Positions 30,110 to 38,966 of a DNA stretch of 64,000 bases are shown here, piece after piece. This DNA is from CAVVIO01 sp963748095 (lineage in GTDB: Bacteria; Bacteroidota; Bacteroidia; Bacteroidales; UBA10428), in assembly GCA_963748095.1 (NCBI GenBank), contig CAVVIO010000008.1, positions 1 through 64,000 of the forward strand, given 5' to 3'. The notes under the pieces are model-generated. The model was given only the letters and a program-made list of their open reading frames with translations, ran no database searches and was not told the origin of the DNA. Positions within the stretch are counted from its first letter, which is position 1. Each line of letters begins with the position of its first letter. The translations under genes were made by a program, and so were the position numbers.

Positions 30110-30267
30110 AATTTATTATGGGTCTTGTTCCTTTTCCGAAGGAAAATTACAGATATTCTTACTTTTCTGAAGTTCTCAGTTACGATCATCTAATACACTT
30201 TACCATTCTTAAAAATAAGATTTATATATCCCACAATTTTGGATTTTAAAAATTAATTTTTAATTTC

Positions 30268-30345
30268 GTTCCAACTAAAGCCTGAAAAGGCCTACTACTG
30301 ACTTAACCAGACTAACAGACCGGCATTCCGCCGGTCTGTTTTCAA
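30268..30345 (+). ncRNA. Possible small RNA between the two sod genes
   Basis: The 464-base gap between the sod genes has no open frame but contains a second terminator-like hairpin, ACAGACCGGC / GCCGGTCTGT (30315-30339) followed by TTTT. It is separate from the sod terminator. About 50 bases before it lies TAATTTCG, one mismatch from the -7 consensus. This could be a transcript of about 70 bases. There is no family match I know, so this is speculative. Confidence 0.25.
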
Positions 30346-30440
30346 ATTCATTCAAGACATTTTTTCATAACAAAGAAATTTATTTCCCGATTATTTCATT
30401 ATTCACCGGGGTCAGATGAACAAATATTTTCTTCTGTTTG

Positions 30441-30475
30441 TTAGAATATCACTTATTCTAAATAATTTCTAAATT
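30441..30475. promoter_or_regulatory. ATTCTAA-type repeats upstream of the Fe-type sod gene
   Basis: TTAGAAT at 30441-30447 and ATTCTAA at 30455-30461 form an inverted pair with a 7-base spacer. A third copy, TTTCTAAAT, follows at 30467. The start codon is at 30500. The motif is shared with the Mn-type sod and suf upstream regions. Confidence 0.5.
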
Positions 30476-30499
30476 ATTCATCATACAAATTTAAGCGAT

Positions 30500-31075
30500 A
30501 TGATATTCGAATTACCAAAATTACCGTATGAAGCCGGCGCTCTGTCTCCTGTTATTTCAAAACAAACCATTGAATTTCATCACGGAAAACATCACCAGGC
30601 TTATATAAATAATCTAAATAACCTGATTAAAGGAACATCCTTTGAAAATGTCACACTGGAACAAATTATCAAAGAAGCCGAGGGAGGGATTTTCAACAAC
30701 GGTGCACAGGTATGGAACCACACATTTTACTTTATGTCGTTTGCACCTGAGGGGACCCGTGAACCTCAGGGGGCATTGGCTCAGTCCATCAACAAACAGT
30801 TCGGATCATTTTCAGGATTTAAGGAACAATTCAATAAAGCTGCTGCAACCTTATTCGGATCGGGATGGGCCTGGCTGGTAAAAAAGGACGACGGAACTTT
30901 GGATATTGTCCAGGAAAGCAATGCAGGAAATCCATTGAGAAAAGGTCTTACGCCCATTCTAACCTGCGATGTCTGGGAACATGCTTATTACCTCGATTAT
31001 CAGAACAAACGTCCCGATTATGTCAGTTCATTCTGGGATATACTCAATTGGGATGTTATCTCCAAAAGATATTGA
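30500..31075 (+). CDS. Superoxide dismutase, Fe-type features
   Basis: 191 residues, about as long as other Fe-dependent SODs. Ligands are in IEFHHGKHHQAY, VWNHTFYFMSF and CDVWEHAYYLDY. The glutamine in NNGAQVWNHTFY, at the position that hydrogen-bonds the metal-bound solvent, and the missing QDNP motif (here NAGNPL) mark it as the Fe type. It has no export signal. Paired with the Mn-type gene, it would let the cell dismutate superoxide whichever metal is available. Confidence 0.93.
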   Translation: MIFELPKLPYEAGALSPVISKQTIEFHHGKHHQAYINNLNNLIKGTSFENVTLEQIIKEAEGGIFNNGAQVWNHTFYFMSFAPEGTREPQGALAQSINKQFGSFSGFKEQFNKAAATLFGSGWAWLVKKDDGTLDIVQESNAGNPLRKGLTPILTCDVWEHAYYLDYQNKRPDYVSSFWDILNWDVISKRY

Positions 31076-31114
31076 CCAAACAGGAGTCAACATCTTCAAT
31101 ATCTGTATTATTTC

Positions 31115-31873
31115 TTAAACTTTGTCGAAATAACCGGCAGATTTAAGTTTTTCAAGGTCTTCGGGTGTGTCAATTCCCAGGCTTTCATAGGGGGTAATTT
31201 CCGTTTTTATAATATACCCGTTTTCAAGCCATCTGAGTTGTTCCAACGATTCAGCCAGTTCCAGCCCTGAAGGTGATAATTTTGTGATTTGGCGAAGAAC
31301 TGAACTGGTATAGGCATACAAACCGACATGTAAATAATAAGTATGCCTGTGATACCAGTTTTGAAGATCATCGCCTCTGAAATAAGGAATAACAGAGCGG
31401 CTGAAATACAAAGCCTGCTTATTTTTATTTATCACAACTTTAGGCCGGTTAGAGTTAGATATCTCATCATTTTTTTCAGCTTTTTTTACCAGGGTGGCAA
31501 TTTGAGTAGACGGGTCGGAAAAACAGCTCATTATTTGTTTTAATTGTTCGGGTTGAATAAAAGGTTCATCTCCTTGTATATTCACTACTGCATCGAAACT
31601 TTCCCCACTTTCTTTCTCATATATATCCAATGCTTCTGCACATCTGTCAGTACCACTATTATGTTGTCCGGAAGTCATTACAACATTACCCCCAAAACTT
31701 TTTACAGCATCAAATATTCGCTGATCATCGGTAGCAACCACCACGTGTTCCAAGGCTTTAGAAGCTTGTTCGACCACCCTTCTTATCATAGTTTTTCCAC
31801 CAAGGTTTGCCAGTGGTTTGCCGGGAAAGCGTGAAGAAGCATAACGAGCCGGTACAATTCCTAAAAAATTCAT
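31115..31873 (-). CDS. kdsB: CMP-Kdo synthetase (3-deoxy-manno-octulosonate cytidylyltransferase)
   Basis: 252 residues; activates Kdo as CMP-Kdo for WaaA. The N-terminus has FLGIVPARYASSRFPGKPLA with the nucleotide-binding signature. VVATDDQRIFDAV, MTSGQHNSGTDRCAEA and VVNIQGDEPFIQP follow, and all are KdsB motifs. HVGLYAYTSSVL and the C-terminal IDTPEDLEKLK complete the family pattern. It is divergent from the sigma-54 activator gene and convergent with the Fe-type sod gene. Confidence 0.96.
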   Translation of the reverse strand: MNFLGIVPARYASSRFPGKPLANLGGKTMIRRVVEQASKALEHVVVATDDQRIFDAVKSFGGNVVMTSGQHNSGTDRCAEALDIYEKESGESFDAVVNIQGDEPFIQPEQLKQIMSCFSDPSTQIATLVKKAEKNDEISNSNRPKVVINKNKQALYFSRSVIPYFRGDDLQNWYHRHTYYLHVGLYAYTSSVLRQITKLSPSGLELAESLEQLRWLENGYIIKTEITPYESLGIDTPEDLEKLKSAGYFDKV

Positions 31874-31931
31874 TTAAATAAAATTAACTTTTTCTGAAGC
31901 TCTGCAAATTAATAAAAAACTTTTAATATTG

Positions 31932-31939
31932 TAATTTTG
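31932..31939 (+). promoter_or_regulatory. Candidate -7 box for the sigma-54 activator operon
   Basis: TAATTTTG (TAnnTTTG), 43 bases before the chosen start at 31983. No -33 TTTG is seen at 19 bases. Confidence 0.3.
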
Positions 31940-31982
31940 TCATATATTTAAGAAAAAAGGCATTTTGGGAAAATCAATCGTA

Positions 31983-33209
31983 ATGGATATTCAGAAAATA
32001 AAGCAGCGGTTTGGTATTATTGGCAATTCGGTAGGACTCAACCGTGCAATTGATATTGCCGTGCAAGTTGCCCCTGTCGATTTGTCGGTACTTATCACCG
32101 GCGAAAGTGGCGTTGGGAAAGAAGTATTTCCACAAATTATCCATCAATACAGTTCAAGGAAACACGGAACTTACATCGCTGTAAACTGCGGTGCCATTCC
32201 CGAAGGAACAATCGACTCCGAATTATTCGGACACGAAAAAGGATCATTTACCGGAGCTTATGAAAGTCGCAAGGGTTACTTTGAGGTAGCAAATGGCGGA
32301 ACAATATTTCTGGATGAAGTAGCCGAATTGCCTCTTTCGACCCAGGTTAGGCTCCTGCGAGTCCTTGAAACGGGTGAATTCCTTAAAGTCGGTTCCTCAA
32401 ATGTCATTAAAACCAATGTGAGGGTAATTGCAGCCACAAATATAAATATTGCTAAAGCAATTCATGAAAACCGTTTCCGCGAGGACCTTTTTTACAGGCT
32501 GAATACCGTACCTATAGAAATTCCGTCTTTACGTGATCGCAAAGATGATATTCATCTTTTATTCAGAAAATTTGCATCCGATTTTGCCGAAAGTAACCGT
32601 ATGCCTTCAATAATTTTAAATAACGATGCTATAAATATTTTGAGTAACTATCGGTGGCCTGGAAATATCAGGCAACTGAAAAACATAACCGAACAAATTT
32701 CCGTTATCGAACAGTCAAGGGAGATCAATGCAGAAACTTTACGAAAATATCTGCCCGATTACTATGAAAATAAGTTGCCGGCTTTGTATGAAAACATTGA
32801 TCAGAAAACGTTTAATTCAGAACGGGAGATCTTGTATAAGATCCTGTTCGATATGAAAAATGATGTTTCCGATCTGAAAAAATTGGTATTAGAATTGATG
32901 CAACATGGTACTATGAGCAGCGAAATACAACAGAATAATGCGCAAATTATTCAAAAATTGTATAATAGTGTCGATCCGGTGATGCATGAAGATGTCAAGC
33001 CTGGGAAGCCCTTCAGGGCCAATGATTCCAATATTCAGGATACGGAAGAAATTATCGAAGAATCGCTTTCATTGGAAGAAAAGGAAATTGAACTCATAAA
33101 AAAAGCGCTTGAAAGACATAATGGGAAACGTAAATATGCAGCTAATGAGTTGGGAATTTCCGAACGTACTTTGTACAGGAAAATTAAAGAATACGATATT
33201 GACGGATAA
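31983..33209 (+). CDS. Sigma-54-dependent AAA+ transcriptional activator
   Basis: About 408 residues from the second Met (MDIQKIKQRFGIIG); an upstream Met at 31965 adds six residues. The AAA+ domain spans about residues 10-240. It has Walker A GESGVGKE, the GAFTGA-type loop as GSFTGAY and Walker B TIFLDEVAELP. The arginine-finger region is FREDLFYRLN, and sensor II is YRWPGNIRQLKN. A linker of about 110 residues follows, then a Fis-type helix-turn-helix (YAANELGISERTLYRKIKEY). There is no receiver or PAS domain, so the signal input is unclear. It leads a run conserved in Bacteroidota: activator, lptE, TPR gene, secG, groESL. Confidence 0.93.
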   Translation: MDIQKIKQRFGIIGNSVGLNRAIDIAVQVAPVDLSVLITGESGVGKEVFPQIIHQYSSRKHGTYIAVNCGAIPEGTIDSELFGHEKGSFTGAYESRKGYFEVANGGTIFLDEVAELPLSTQVRLLRVLETGEFLKVGSSNVIKTNVRVIAATNINIAKAIHENRFREDLFYRLNTVPIEIPSLRDRKDDIHLLFRKFASDFAESNRMPSIILNNDAINILSNYRWPGNIRQLKNITEQISVIEQSREINAETLRKYLPDYYENKLPALYENIDQKTFNSEREILYKILFDMKNDVSDLKKLVLELMQHGTMSSEIQQNNAQIIQKLYNSVDPVMHEDVKPGKPFRANDSNIQDTEEIIEESLSLEEKEIELIKKALERHNGKRKYAANELGISERTLYRKIKEYDIDG

Positions 33210-33237
33210 AAACCAATAAATAAATTTCTAATATTAA

Positions 33238-33753
33238 ATGTTCCGAAAAATAACAAATATCTCACTGATCATCATATTATCCTTGTTGCTTGATTCGTGT
33301 TTTACCATAAAATATTCCGCATCAGGGGCTTCCCTCGATCCAAGTATAAAGACCATGTCTGTACAGTACTTCGAAAACAGGGCCCCTAAAGTGCAAGCAG
33401 GGCTAAGCCAGCAATTTACAGAAGCCATGAAAAATTATATGGAATCGAATACGAACCTCAGGCTGGTTAATGGCATAGGTGATGTAAATTTCGAAGGTAT
33501 GATAACAGGGTATACTACCCAACCAACAGCCATTGTTTCCGGGGATAAGGCTGCACAGACCCGTTTTACCATAACTGTGAAGGTAAAATTCACAAATTCC
33601 GTTCAGCCCGATCTGGATTATGATGAATCTTTTTCAAGTTACCGGGATTATAATAACACAGAGAATTTTGATGCAGTTAAAGATGGCCTAACTGTGGATA
33701 TATTAAATGAAATCATAGATCAAGTATTTAATAAAGCATTTGTAAACTGGTAA
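33238..33753 (+). CDS. lptE: LPS assembly lipoprotein LptE
   Basis: 171 residues. The signal peptide ends in a lipobox (ILSLLLDSCFTIKYS, Cys about residue 21). The mature part starts with the Bacteroidota LptE pattern (YSASGASLDPSIKTMSVQYF) and continues with FENRAPKVQAGLSQQFTEA. LptE plugs the LptD barrel in the outer membrane during lipopolysaccharide insertion. Position, 28 bases after the sigma-54 activator gene and 16 bases before the TPR gene, matches the usual order. Sequence identity across this family is low, so context supports the call. Confidence 0.85.
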   Translation: MFRKITNISLIIILSLLLDSCFTIKYSASGASLDPSIKTMSVQYFENRAPKVQAGLSQQFTEAMKNYMESNTNLRLVNGIGDVNFEGMITGYTTQPTAIVSGDKAAQTRFTITVKVKFTNSVQPDLDYDESFSSYRDYNNTENFDAVKDGLTVDILNEIIDQVFNKAFVNW

Positions 33754-33769
33754 ATTTCCGAAACTTTAA

Positions 33770-34942
33770 ATGGAAAAAACCGACTTATTAAAATATATAG
33801 TTAATCCAGCCTCTCTTAATAATGAGAGTTTGACGAAGGTTTCTGACCTTGCAGAAAACTATCCTTATTTTCAGACTGCTCACCTGCTAGCTGTAAAAAA
33901 CTTACAAAATGTCAGCAGTACCAATTTTACCTCCTATCTGCGCAGAACAGCTACTTATATCACCGACAGGAAGATATTGTATTATCTTCTGCATTCAAAA
34001 GAAAGTGTTAATCCATACGCCTCTGAACCTAAAGACAACTCCGGACTGGAAGTAAGCAGAATAATAAAAGACTCTTTAAAAGACAATATTTCCGATGTTT
34101 TGCATTCGCAACTCGAGATAATGAACAATAATAATTACCAGGATGCAGAACTGGTGCATGACGTAACTTTCGATATTCGGAAAGAGTATGGTGAAGGAAT
34201 TGAACTGGATGATGATTTCCCTTTCGCAGAAAAACCAGAGTTGTTATTTCTTAATGGAGAACCTGAACAGAAAAAAAGGGAAGAATTAACCACTAATTTC
34301 GTTAATAGTGAAGTTGTTCCGGAAACAATTATAGAAAGCGATCTTCTGGAATTTGATGAATCGGAGCAAACTGAAATAAATGCAACATTGCCGGAAGATG
34401 AAAATATTTTAAAACAATCCAATATCATCGAGGATAATGTGCTAAATTCTACTTCTCCGGAAGAACAGGAAACTGAAATTGAATTTCAACCAGATAATGA
34501 GAAATTAGTAATACCTGATGAGACAGCAGAAAAAGACAAAGTACAGAAAAAACAACCGGCAGTAAAAGAAATTGAACAAATTCAGCACACAACCCACAGT
34601 TTTACCGATTGGTTAATTTATCTTGAATCAGAAAAAACCTTACTTCCCAATAAGGAAACTGTCAGTATAAATAACGGAGGAGATCTGATAGAAAACTTTC
34701 TGATATCCAATCCTCGTATAGTTCCCCAAAAAGATGTGAAAAGCAATCAGGATATTTCGCTTGACAGTGTCAGGGAACACGAAGGATTTATTACCGATAC
34801 ACTTGCAAAAATTTATGTGAAGCAAGGACATTATTCAAAGGCTATTTTTGCTTATGAAAAATTAAGCTTGAAATATCCGGAAAAAAGTAGTTACTTTGCC
34901 GATCAGATTGAAAATATAAAAAAAATAATTAATAACTCATAA
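33770..34942 (+). CDS. Conserved Bacteroidota TPR-like protein with acidic middle
   Basis: 390 residues, function unknown. The N-terminal 100 residues are helical and conserved in type (LAENYPYFQTAHLLAVKNL). A long acidic, low-complexity middle (about residues 125-265, many Glu/Asp/Asn) follows. A C-terminal TPR-type motif (LAKIYVKQGHYSKAIFAYEKL) closes it. There is no signal peptide or membrane helix, so it is probably cytoplasmic. It lies in a tight run between lptE (16 bases) and secG (10 bases), so it is cotranscribed with envelope-export genes. The disordered middle and the TPR end suggest a scaffold or adaptor, which is inference. Confidence 0.8.
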   Translation: MEKTDLLKYIVNPASLNNESLTKVSDLAENYPYFQTAHLLAVKNLQNVSSTNFTSYLRRTATYITDRKILYYLLHSKESVNPYASEPKDNSGLEVSRIIKDSLKDNISDVLHSQLEIMNNNNYQDAELVHDVTFDIRKEYGEGIELDDDFPFAEKPELLFLNGEPEQKKREELTTNFVNSEVVPETIIESDLLEFDESEQTEINATLPEDENILKQSNIIEDNVLNSTSPEEQETEIEFQPDNEKLVIPDETAEKDKVQKKQPAVKEIEQIQHTTHSFTDWLIYLESEKTLLPNKETVSINNGGDLIENFLISNPRIVPQKDVKSNQDISLDSVREHEGFITDTLAKIYVKQGHYSKAIFAYEKLSLKYPEKSSYFADQIENIKKIINNS

Positions 34943-34952
34943 TACTAGAATT

Positions 34953-35336
34953 ATGTATGCTTTGATTTCAGTGCTGATTATTATAGCATGTATATTGCTG
35001 TCTCTTGTAGTTCTCGTTCAGAATTCAAAAGGTGGTGGGCTTGCAGCAAATTTCGCATCTTCAAACCAGATTATGGGAGTAAGACGTACTACCGATTTTC
35101 TTGAAAAAGCTACCTGGACACTTGCCGGTGCATTGCTGGTGTTAAGTATCCTGGCAACTATAACTATACCACGCCAATCAACCGAGGAAAAATCCAAGAT
35201 TGAACAACAGGTTGAATCAACACTGCCAGTTGGGAAAATGCCCAGTTTTCCTACTTCTGCCCCGGCCAAACCGGCTCAAAACCAACCTTCACAAAATCAG
35301 AGTACCGGTAACCAACCCGATAATCAATCAAAGTAA
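34953..35336 (+). CDS. secG: Preprotein translocase subunit SecG
   Basis: 127 residues. The first transmembrane helix is ALISVLIIIACILLSLVVLV. Then comes the SecG signature QNSKGGGLAANFASSNQIMG, and the second helix is WTLAGALLVLSILATITI. A Pro/Gln/Asn-rich tail of about 45 residues extends beyond the E. coli length, as is usual in Bacteroidota. SecG assists SecYE/SecA in export across the inner membrane. It ends the activator-lptE-TPR-secG run and is followed by a terminator. Confidence 0.95.
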   Translation: MYALISVLIIIACILLSLVVLVQNSKGGGLAANFASSNQIMGVRRTTDFLEKATWTLAGALLVLSILATITIPRQSTEEKSKIEQQVESTLPVGKMPSFPTSAPAKPAQNQPSQNQSTGNQPDNQSK

Positions 35337-35365
35337 CATTGGCTGTATAGTGGAATAAAAACTCG

Positions 35366-35402
35366 AAAGTGTCAGTATGTCATAAATGCTGACACTTTTT
35401 TT
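35366..35402 (+). terminator. Terminator after secG
   Basis: Stem AAAGTGTCAG / CTGACACTTT with a 13-base loop and a run of T, separating secG from groES. Confidence 0.85.
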
Positions 35403-35547
35403 ATGTGTCCTCAATTTATCCCTTCTTTATTTAATTTTTTGAAAACTAATATTTTATGCGTTTTTAACTGTACACAGCCTGATTTATCATAATTACCAGT
35501 GATGAAATTATGTCTTTTAAATGGCAACATCATTTCCGATCCGGTAT

Positions 35548-35566
35548 TTGGCATAAATTATGCTAA
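35548..35566. promoter_or_regulatory. Near-perfect 9-1-9 palindrome upstream of groES
   Basis: TTGGCATAA-A-TTATGCTAA, one mismatch, 51 bases before the groES start. It overlaps a TTTG (35547-35550) that could be a -33 box. It is not a CIRCE element. It may be a heat-shock operator, but the regulator is unknown. Confidence 0.35.
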
Positions 35567-35616
35567 TTAGCAATTCGAAATTTAAAATTGATGTTTAACC
35601 ATAAATACATAACAAT

Positions 35617-35895
35617 ATGTCAGAAGTAAAAATTAAACCTTTAGCTGACCGGGTTTTAGTGAAACCTCAGGAAGCAGAAGAAAAAACTGCCAGTGGGATT
35701 ATTATCCCCGATTCAGCAAAAGAAAAACCACAAAAAGGAATTATAGTAGCTGTTGGCCCCGGAACCAAGGATGACAAAATGGAAGTAAAAGTTGGAGATA
35801 CCGTTTTATATGGCAAATATGCTGGTACCGAACTAAGTTTAGAAGGGAAAGATTACCTTATTATGAAACAATCAGACCTGTTAGCTGTCATCTAA
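35617..35895 (+). CDS. groES: Co-chaperonin GroES
   Basis: 92 residues forming the heptameric lid of GroEL. The family pattern is complete: IKPLADRVLVKPQEAEEKTA, the mobile loop TASGIIIPDSAKEKPQKG, VVAVGPGT (here IVAVGPGTKDD) and VLYGKYAGTEL. It lies 50 bases upstream of groEL, as a standard bicistronic operon. Confidence 0.98.
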   Translation: MSEVKIKPLADRVLVKPQEAEEKTASGIIIPDSAKEKPQKGIIVAVGPGTKDDKMEVKVGDTVLYGKYAGTELSLEGKDYLIMKQSDLLAVI

Positions 35896-35945
35896 ATAAA
35901 AGCAAAAAATAATCGAGCAAATAATAATGCTAAAAAATAATAAAA

Positions 35946-37577
35946 ATGGCAAAAGAAATAAAATTTAGTATAGAATCGAGAGACCTCCTTAAAAAAGGAG
36001 TTGACGAATTGGCAAATGCTGTTAAAGTTACGTTGGGACCCAAAGGAAGAAATGTCATACTTGACAAAAAGTTTGGTGCTCCTGTGGTAACAAAAGATGG
36101 CGTTACTGTTGCCAAAGAAATTGAGTTGGAGGATAAATATGCCAATATTGGTGCCCAACTTGTTAAGGAAGTGGCTTCCAAAACCAACGATGATGCCGGT
36201 GATGGAACAACTACTGCCACTGTTCTGGCACAATCTATTGTTAATGTAGGACTGAAAAATGTAACAGCAGGTGCCAACCCAATGGATCTGAAAAGAGGCA
36301 TAGACAAAGCAGTTTCTGAAGTAATTAAACATCTGAAATCTTTGTCCCAGTCAGTTGGTGATGACAATACTAAAATTGAACAGGTTGCCTCTATTTCTGC
36401 AAATAATGACCATGAAATCGGAAAACTGATTTCCGAAGCTATGGGTAAAGTAAAAAAAGAAGGCGTGATCACCGTGGAAGAAGCCAAAGGAACCGAAACC
36501 ACTGTTGAAGTAGTAGAAGGTATGCAGTTCGATCGTGGTTATATATCAGCCTATTTTGTAACAGACGCCGACAAAATGGAAGCAGTACTTGAAAATCCTT
36601 ATATACTTTTATATGACAAGAAGATTTCAGGTATGAAAGATTTACTTCCAATCCTCGAAGCTTCTGCACAAACAGGCAAACCCCTGTTAATTATTGCTGA
36701 AGATGTTGACGGTGAAGCATTGGCCACATTGGTTGTTAATAAACTTAGGGGTTCTTTGCGTATAGCAGCAGTAAAAGCTCCCGGCTTTGGTGATCGCAGA
36801 AAAGAAATGTTGGAAGATTTAGCTATTCTTACAGGTGGTACAGTTATCTCTGAAGAAAAAGGACTAAATCTTGAAGGAGCTAAACTGGAAATGCTTGGAA
36901 CAGCAGAAAAAGTAACTATCGATAAAGAAAATACTACAGTTGTTAACGGAGCAGGAGATAAGGCCAATATCGACGCACGCGTTAAACAAATCAAAGCACA
37001 GATTGAATCAACAACTTCTGATTATGACAAAGAAAAACTTCAGGAAAGGCTGGCTAAATTAGCTGGTGGTGTAGCCGTACTTTATGTAGGTGCTGCTTCC
37101 GAAGTTGAACTGAAGGAAAAGAAAGCCCGTGTAGAAGATGCTTTAAGCGCCACACGTGCAGCTGTAGAAGAAGGTATTATCCCGGGTGGTGGTGTTGCCT
37201 ATATCAGGGCAATTGCCAAACTCGAAACCCTTAAAGGTGACAACGAAGATCAAAATACCGGAATCGCAATTGTTAAGAGAGCATTGGAAGAACCTGTTCG
37301 CCAGATTGTTGAAAATGCCGGCCTTGAAGGTTCCGTTGTTGTACAGAAAATAAAAGAAGGAAAAGACGACTTTGGGTACAATGCCAGCACCGATAAATAC
37401 GAGAATTTGCTGAAAGCCGGTGTGATCGATCCCACAAAAGTAGCCCGTATCGCACTTGAAAATGCTGCTTCAATAGCCGGTATGTTATTATCCACTGAAT
37501 GTGTGGTTGCGGAAATTCCTGAAGAAAATCCTCCTGCACCAATGGGGGGAGCACCCGGCATGGGCGGAATGATGTAA
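35946..37577 (+). CDS. groEL: Chaperonin GroEL
   Basis: 543 residues; ATP-driven folding chamber in the cytoplasm. Motifs are ATP-binding TLGPKGRNV and GDGTTTATVLAQS, the apical domain text GYISAYFVTDADKM, and GIIPGGGVAYIRAI in the equatorial domain. The C-terminal tail is the Gly/Met-rich GGAPGMGGMM. Its length and GGM end are typical. It shares an operon with groES and is closed by a strong terminator. Confidence 0.99.
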   Translation: MAKEIKFSIESRDLLKKGVDELANAVKVTLGPKGRNVILDKKFGAPVVTKDGVTVAKEIELEDKYANIGAQLVKEVASKTNDDAGDGTTTATVLAQSIVNVGLKNVTAGANPMDLKRGIDKAVSEVIKHLKSLSQSVGDDNTKIEQVASISANNDHEIGKLISEAMGKVKKEGVITVEEAKGTETTVEVVEGMQFDRGYISAYFVTDADKMEAVLENPYILLYDKKISGMKDLLPILEASAQTGKPLLIIAEDVDGEALATLVVNKLRGSLRIAAVKAPGFGDRRKEMLEDLAILTGGTVISEEKGLNLEGAKLEMLGTAEKVTIDKENTTVVNGAGDKANIDARVKQIKAQIESTTSDYDKEKLQERLAKLAGGVAVLYVGAASEVELKEKKARVEDALSATRAAVEEGIIPGGGVAYIRAIAKLETLKGDNEDQNTGIAIVKRALEEPVRQIVENAGLEGSVVVQKIKEGKDDFGYNASTDKYENLLKAGVIDPTKVARIALENAASIAGMLLSTECVVAEIPEENPPAPMGGAPGMGGMM

Positions 37578-37597
37578 TATCATACCCAATATATATA

Positions 37598-37634
37598 CAA
37601 AACCCTTTTTTCTTCGGAAGAAAGGGTTTTTTAA
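37598..37634 (+). terminator. Terminator of groESL
   Basis: Stem AAAACCCTTT...TTC / GAA..AAAGGGTTTT capped by a TTCG tetraloop, followed by T-rich DNA. Confidence 0.85.
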
Positions 37635-37805
37635 TTTTATCTTTTGCACATTAGTTCAATCAGCAATCAATTTTTATCCAGGTTATTTAAAAAATAAAAC
37701 ATATTTAAACAATGCATACTTTATTATAGAATTACAATATGGTATAGTTAACCAAAATTTATACAAAAGTCATTCTGATGGTTTATTTTTGAAAAAAATA
37801 AAATA

Positions 37806-38657
37806 ATGAATGCAGAAAATCGTGATAAAACCCCACCCCCTATTTATATAGTTTCGGGAGGAAAAGGACTTGCCGGCGACTCTGTTGTACAATCTATTCT
37901 TATACAATTCCCCAACAACAGAATTCCTTTAATTATCGAACCCAATGTAGTAAATGATCAAAGAGTAAGTGAAGTAGTTAACAAGGCTCTGAAGACGAAA
38001 GGAGTAATTGTTCATACAATGGTGAATCCCGATATGCGGAAAGCCTTAATAGCCGCCTGCGAAGAAAAAAAACTAATTCATTTCGATCTTGTTGGTGGGT
38101 TGTCAGACTATCTGTCGGATCTTCTACAAACCAAACCTATTAGTAAACCCGGTTTGTACAGGTTAAGGAATATTGAGTATTTTCAGCGCGTGGAAGCAAT
38201 AGATTTTACACTGAAATGCGATGATGGTCAGAGTCCTGAAAAAATTATAAATGCAGATATTATACTTACCGGAGTATCCCGAACCGGAAAAACACCACTG
38301 AGTGTATACCTGGCCATGTTCGGCTGGAAAGTTGCCAACATACCACTGGTTCAGGGGATACCTCCACCTGATGCATTGTTTAAAGTCGATAAAAACCGGG
38401 TTTTTGGCCTTGATATATCAATGATATACCTGATTGCACAACGGGGAAATCGTGTTAAAAGCCTGAATATGCCAGAGGATTCCGAATATATCAATCGAAC
38501 ACAGGTACGGAGGGAACTGGAATATGCAAATGCCATTTTTAAAAAAGGAGATTTTACCGTGATTAGTATCACTAACAAACCGGTTGAATCTTCAGCAAAT
38601 GAAATTTTGACCATACTAACCAACCGTTTTAACAGAGATGATTGGAAGAAAAAATAA
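37806..38657 (+). CDS. Pyruvate,phosphate dikinase / PEP synthase regulatory protein (DUF299)
   Basis: 283 residues. The family consists of bifunctional ADP-dependent kinases and Pi-dependent pyrophosphorylases that switch PPDK or PEP synthase off and on. The P-loop-like signature LTGVSRTGKTPLSVYLA is exact in type. PPIYIVSGGKGLAGDSVV and NIPLVQGIPPPDALF are further family text. The target dikinase gene is not in the window. It stands alone, 228 bases after groEL. Confidence 0.9.
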   Translation: MNAENRDKTPPPIYIVSGGKGLAGDSVVQSILIQFPNNRIPLIIEPNVVNDQRVSEVVNKALKTKGVIVHTMVNPDMRKALIAACEEKKLIHFDLVGGLSDYLSDLLQTKPISKPGLYRLRNIEYFQRVEAIDFTLKCDDGQSPEKIINADIILTGVSRTGKTPLSVYLAMFGWKVANIPLVQGIPPPDALFKVDKNRVFGLDISMIYLIAQRGNRVKSLNMPEDSEYINRTQVRRELEYANAIFKKGDFTVISITNKPVESSANEILTILTNRFNRDDWKKK

Positions 38658-38966
38658 AACTTCAGAATATATTTACTGTATCTATCACATTGTTAACATA
38701 TCATGAATAAAAAAATATCATAACATTACCCTTATAATAAAATTATAAAAATATCTTTGTTTTCTTTATTCAGATTAATAAAGTTGAAACAGGATTTTTT
38801 AATTAAAATCATTGTTCTTCCGATTAAAAGTTTTGATGAAAATAAAAGTATGTTTTTCTAAGTAAATTTTCATACACGTTCTGTTTTTGTGAATGTTAAT
38901 AACTGGCTTTCCCAACTCTGAATAAATATTGTGATTCACAGAATTATGTATGTTTATAAAATTCTC
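38658..38966. other. Intergenic leader before the STN receptor
   Basis: AT-rich, no gene seen. TATCTTTG at 38752-38759 matches the -7 consensus on the plus strand and would give a leader of about 200 bases for the receptor operon. No -33 box at the standard distance. Confidence 0.35.

Noticed and set aside
35403..35616. CIRCE / HrcA operator before groES
   Set aside because: No TTAGCACTC-N9-GAGTGCTAA element is present; only a different palindrome is seen.
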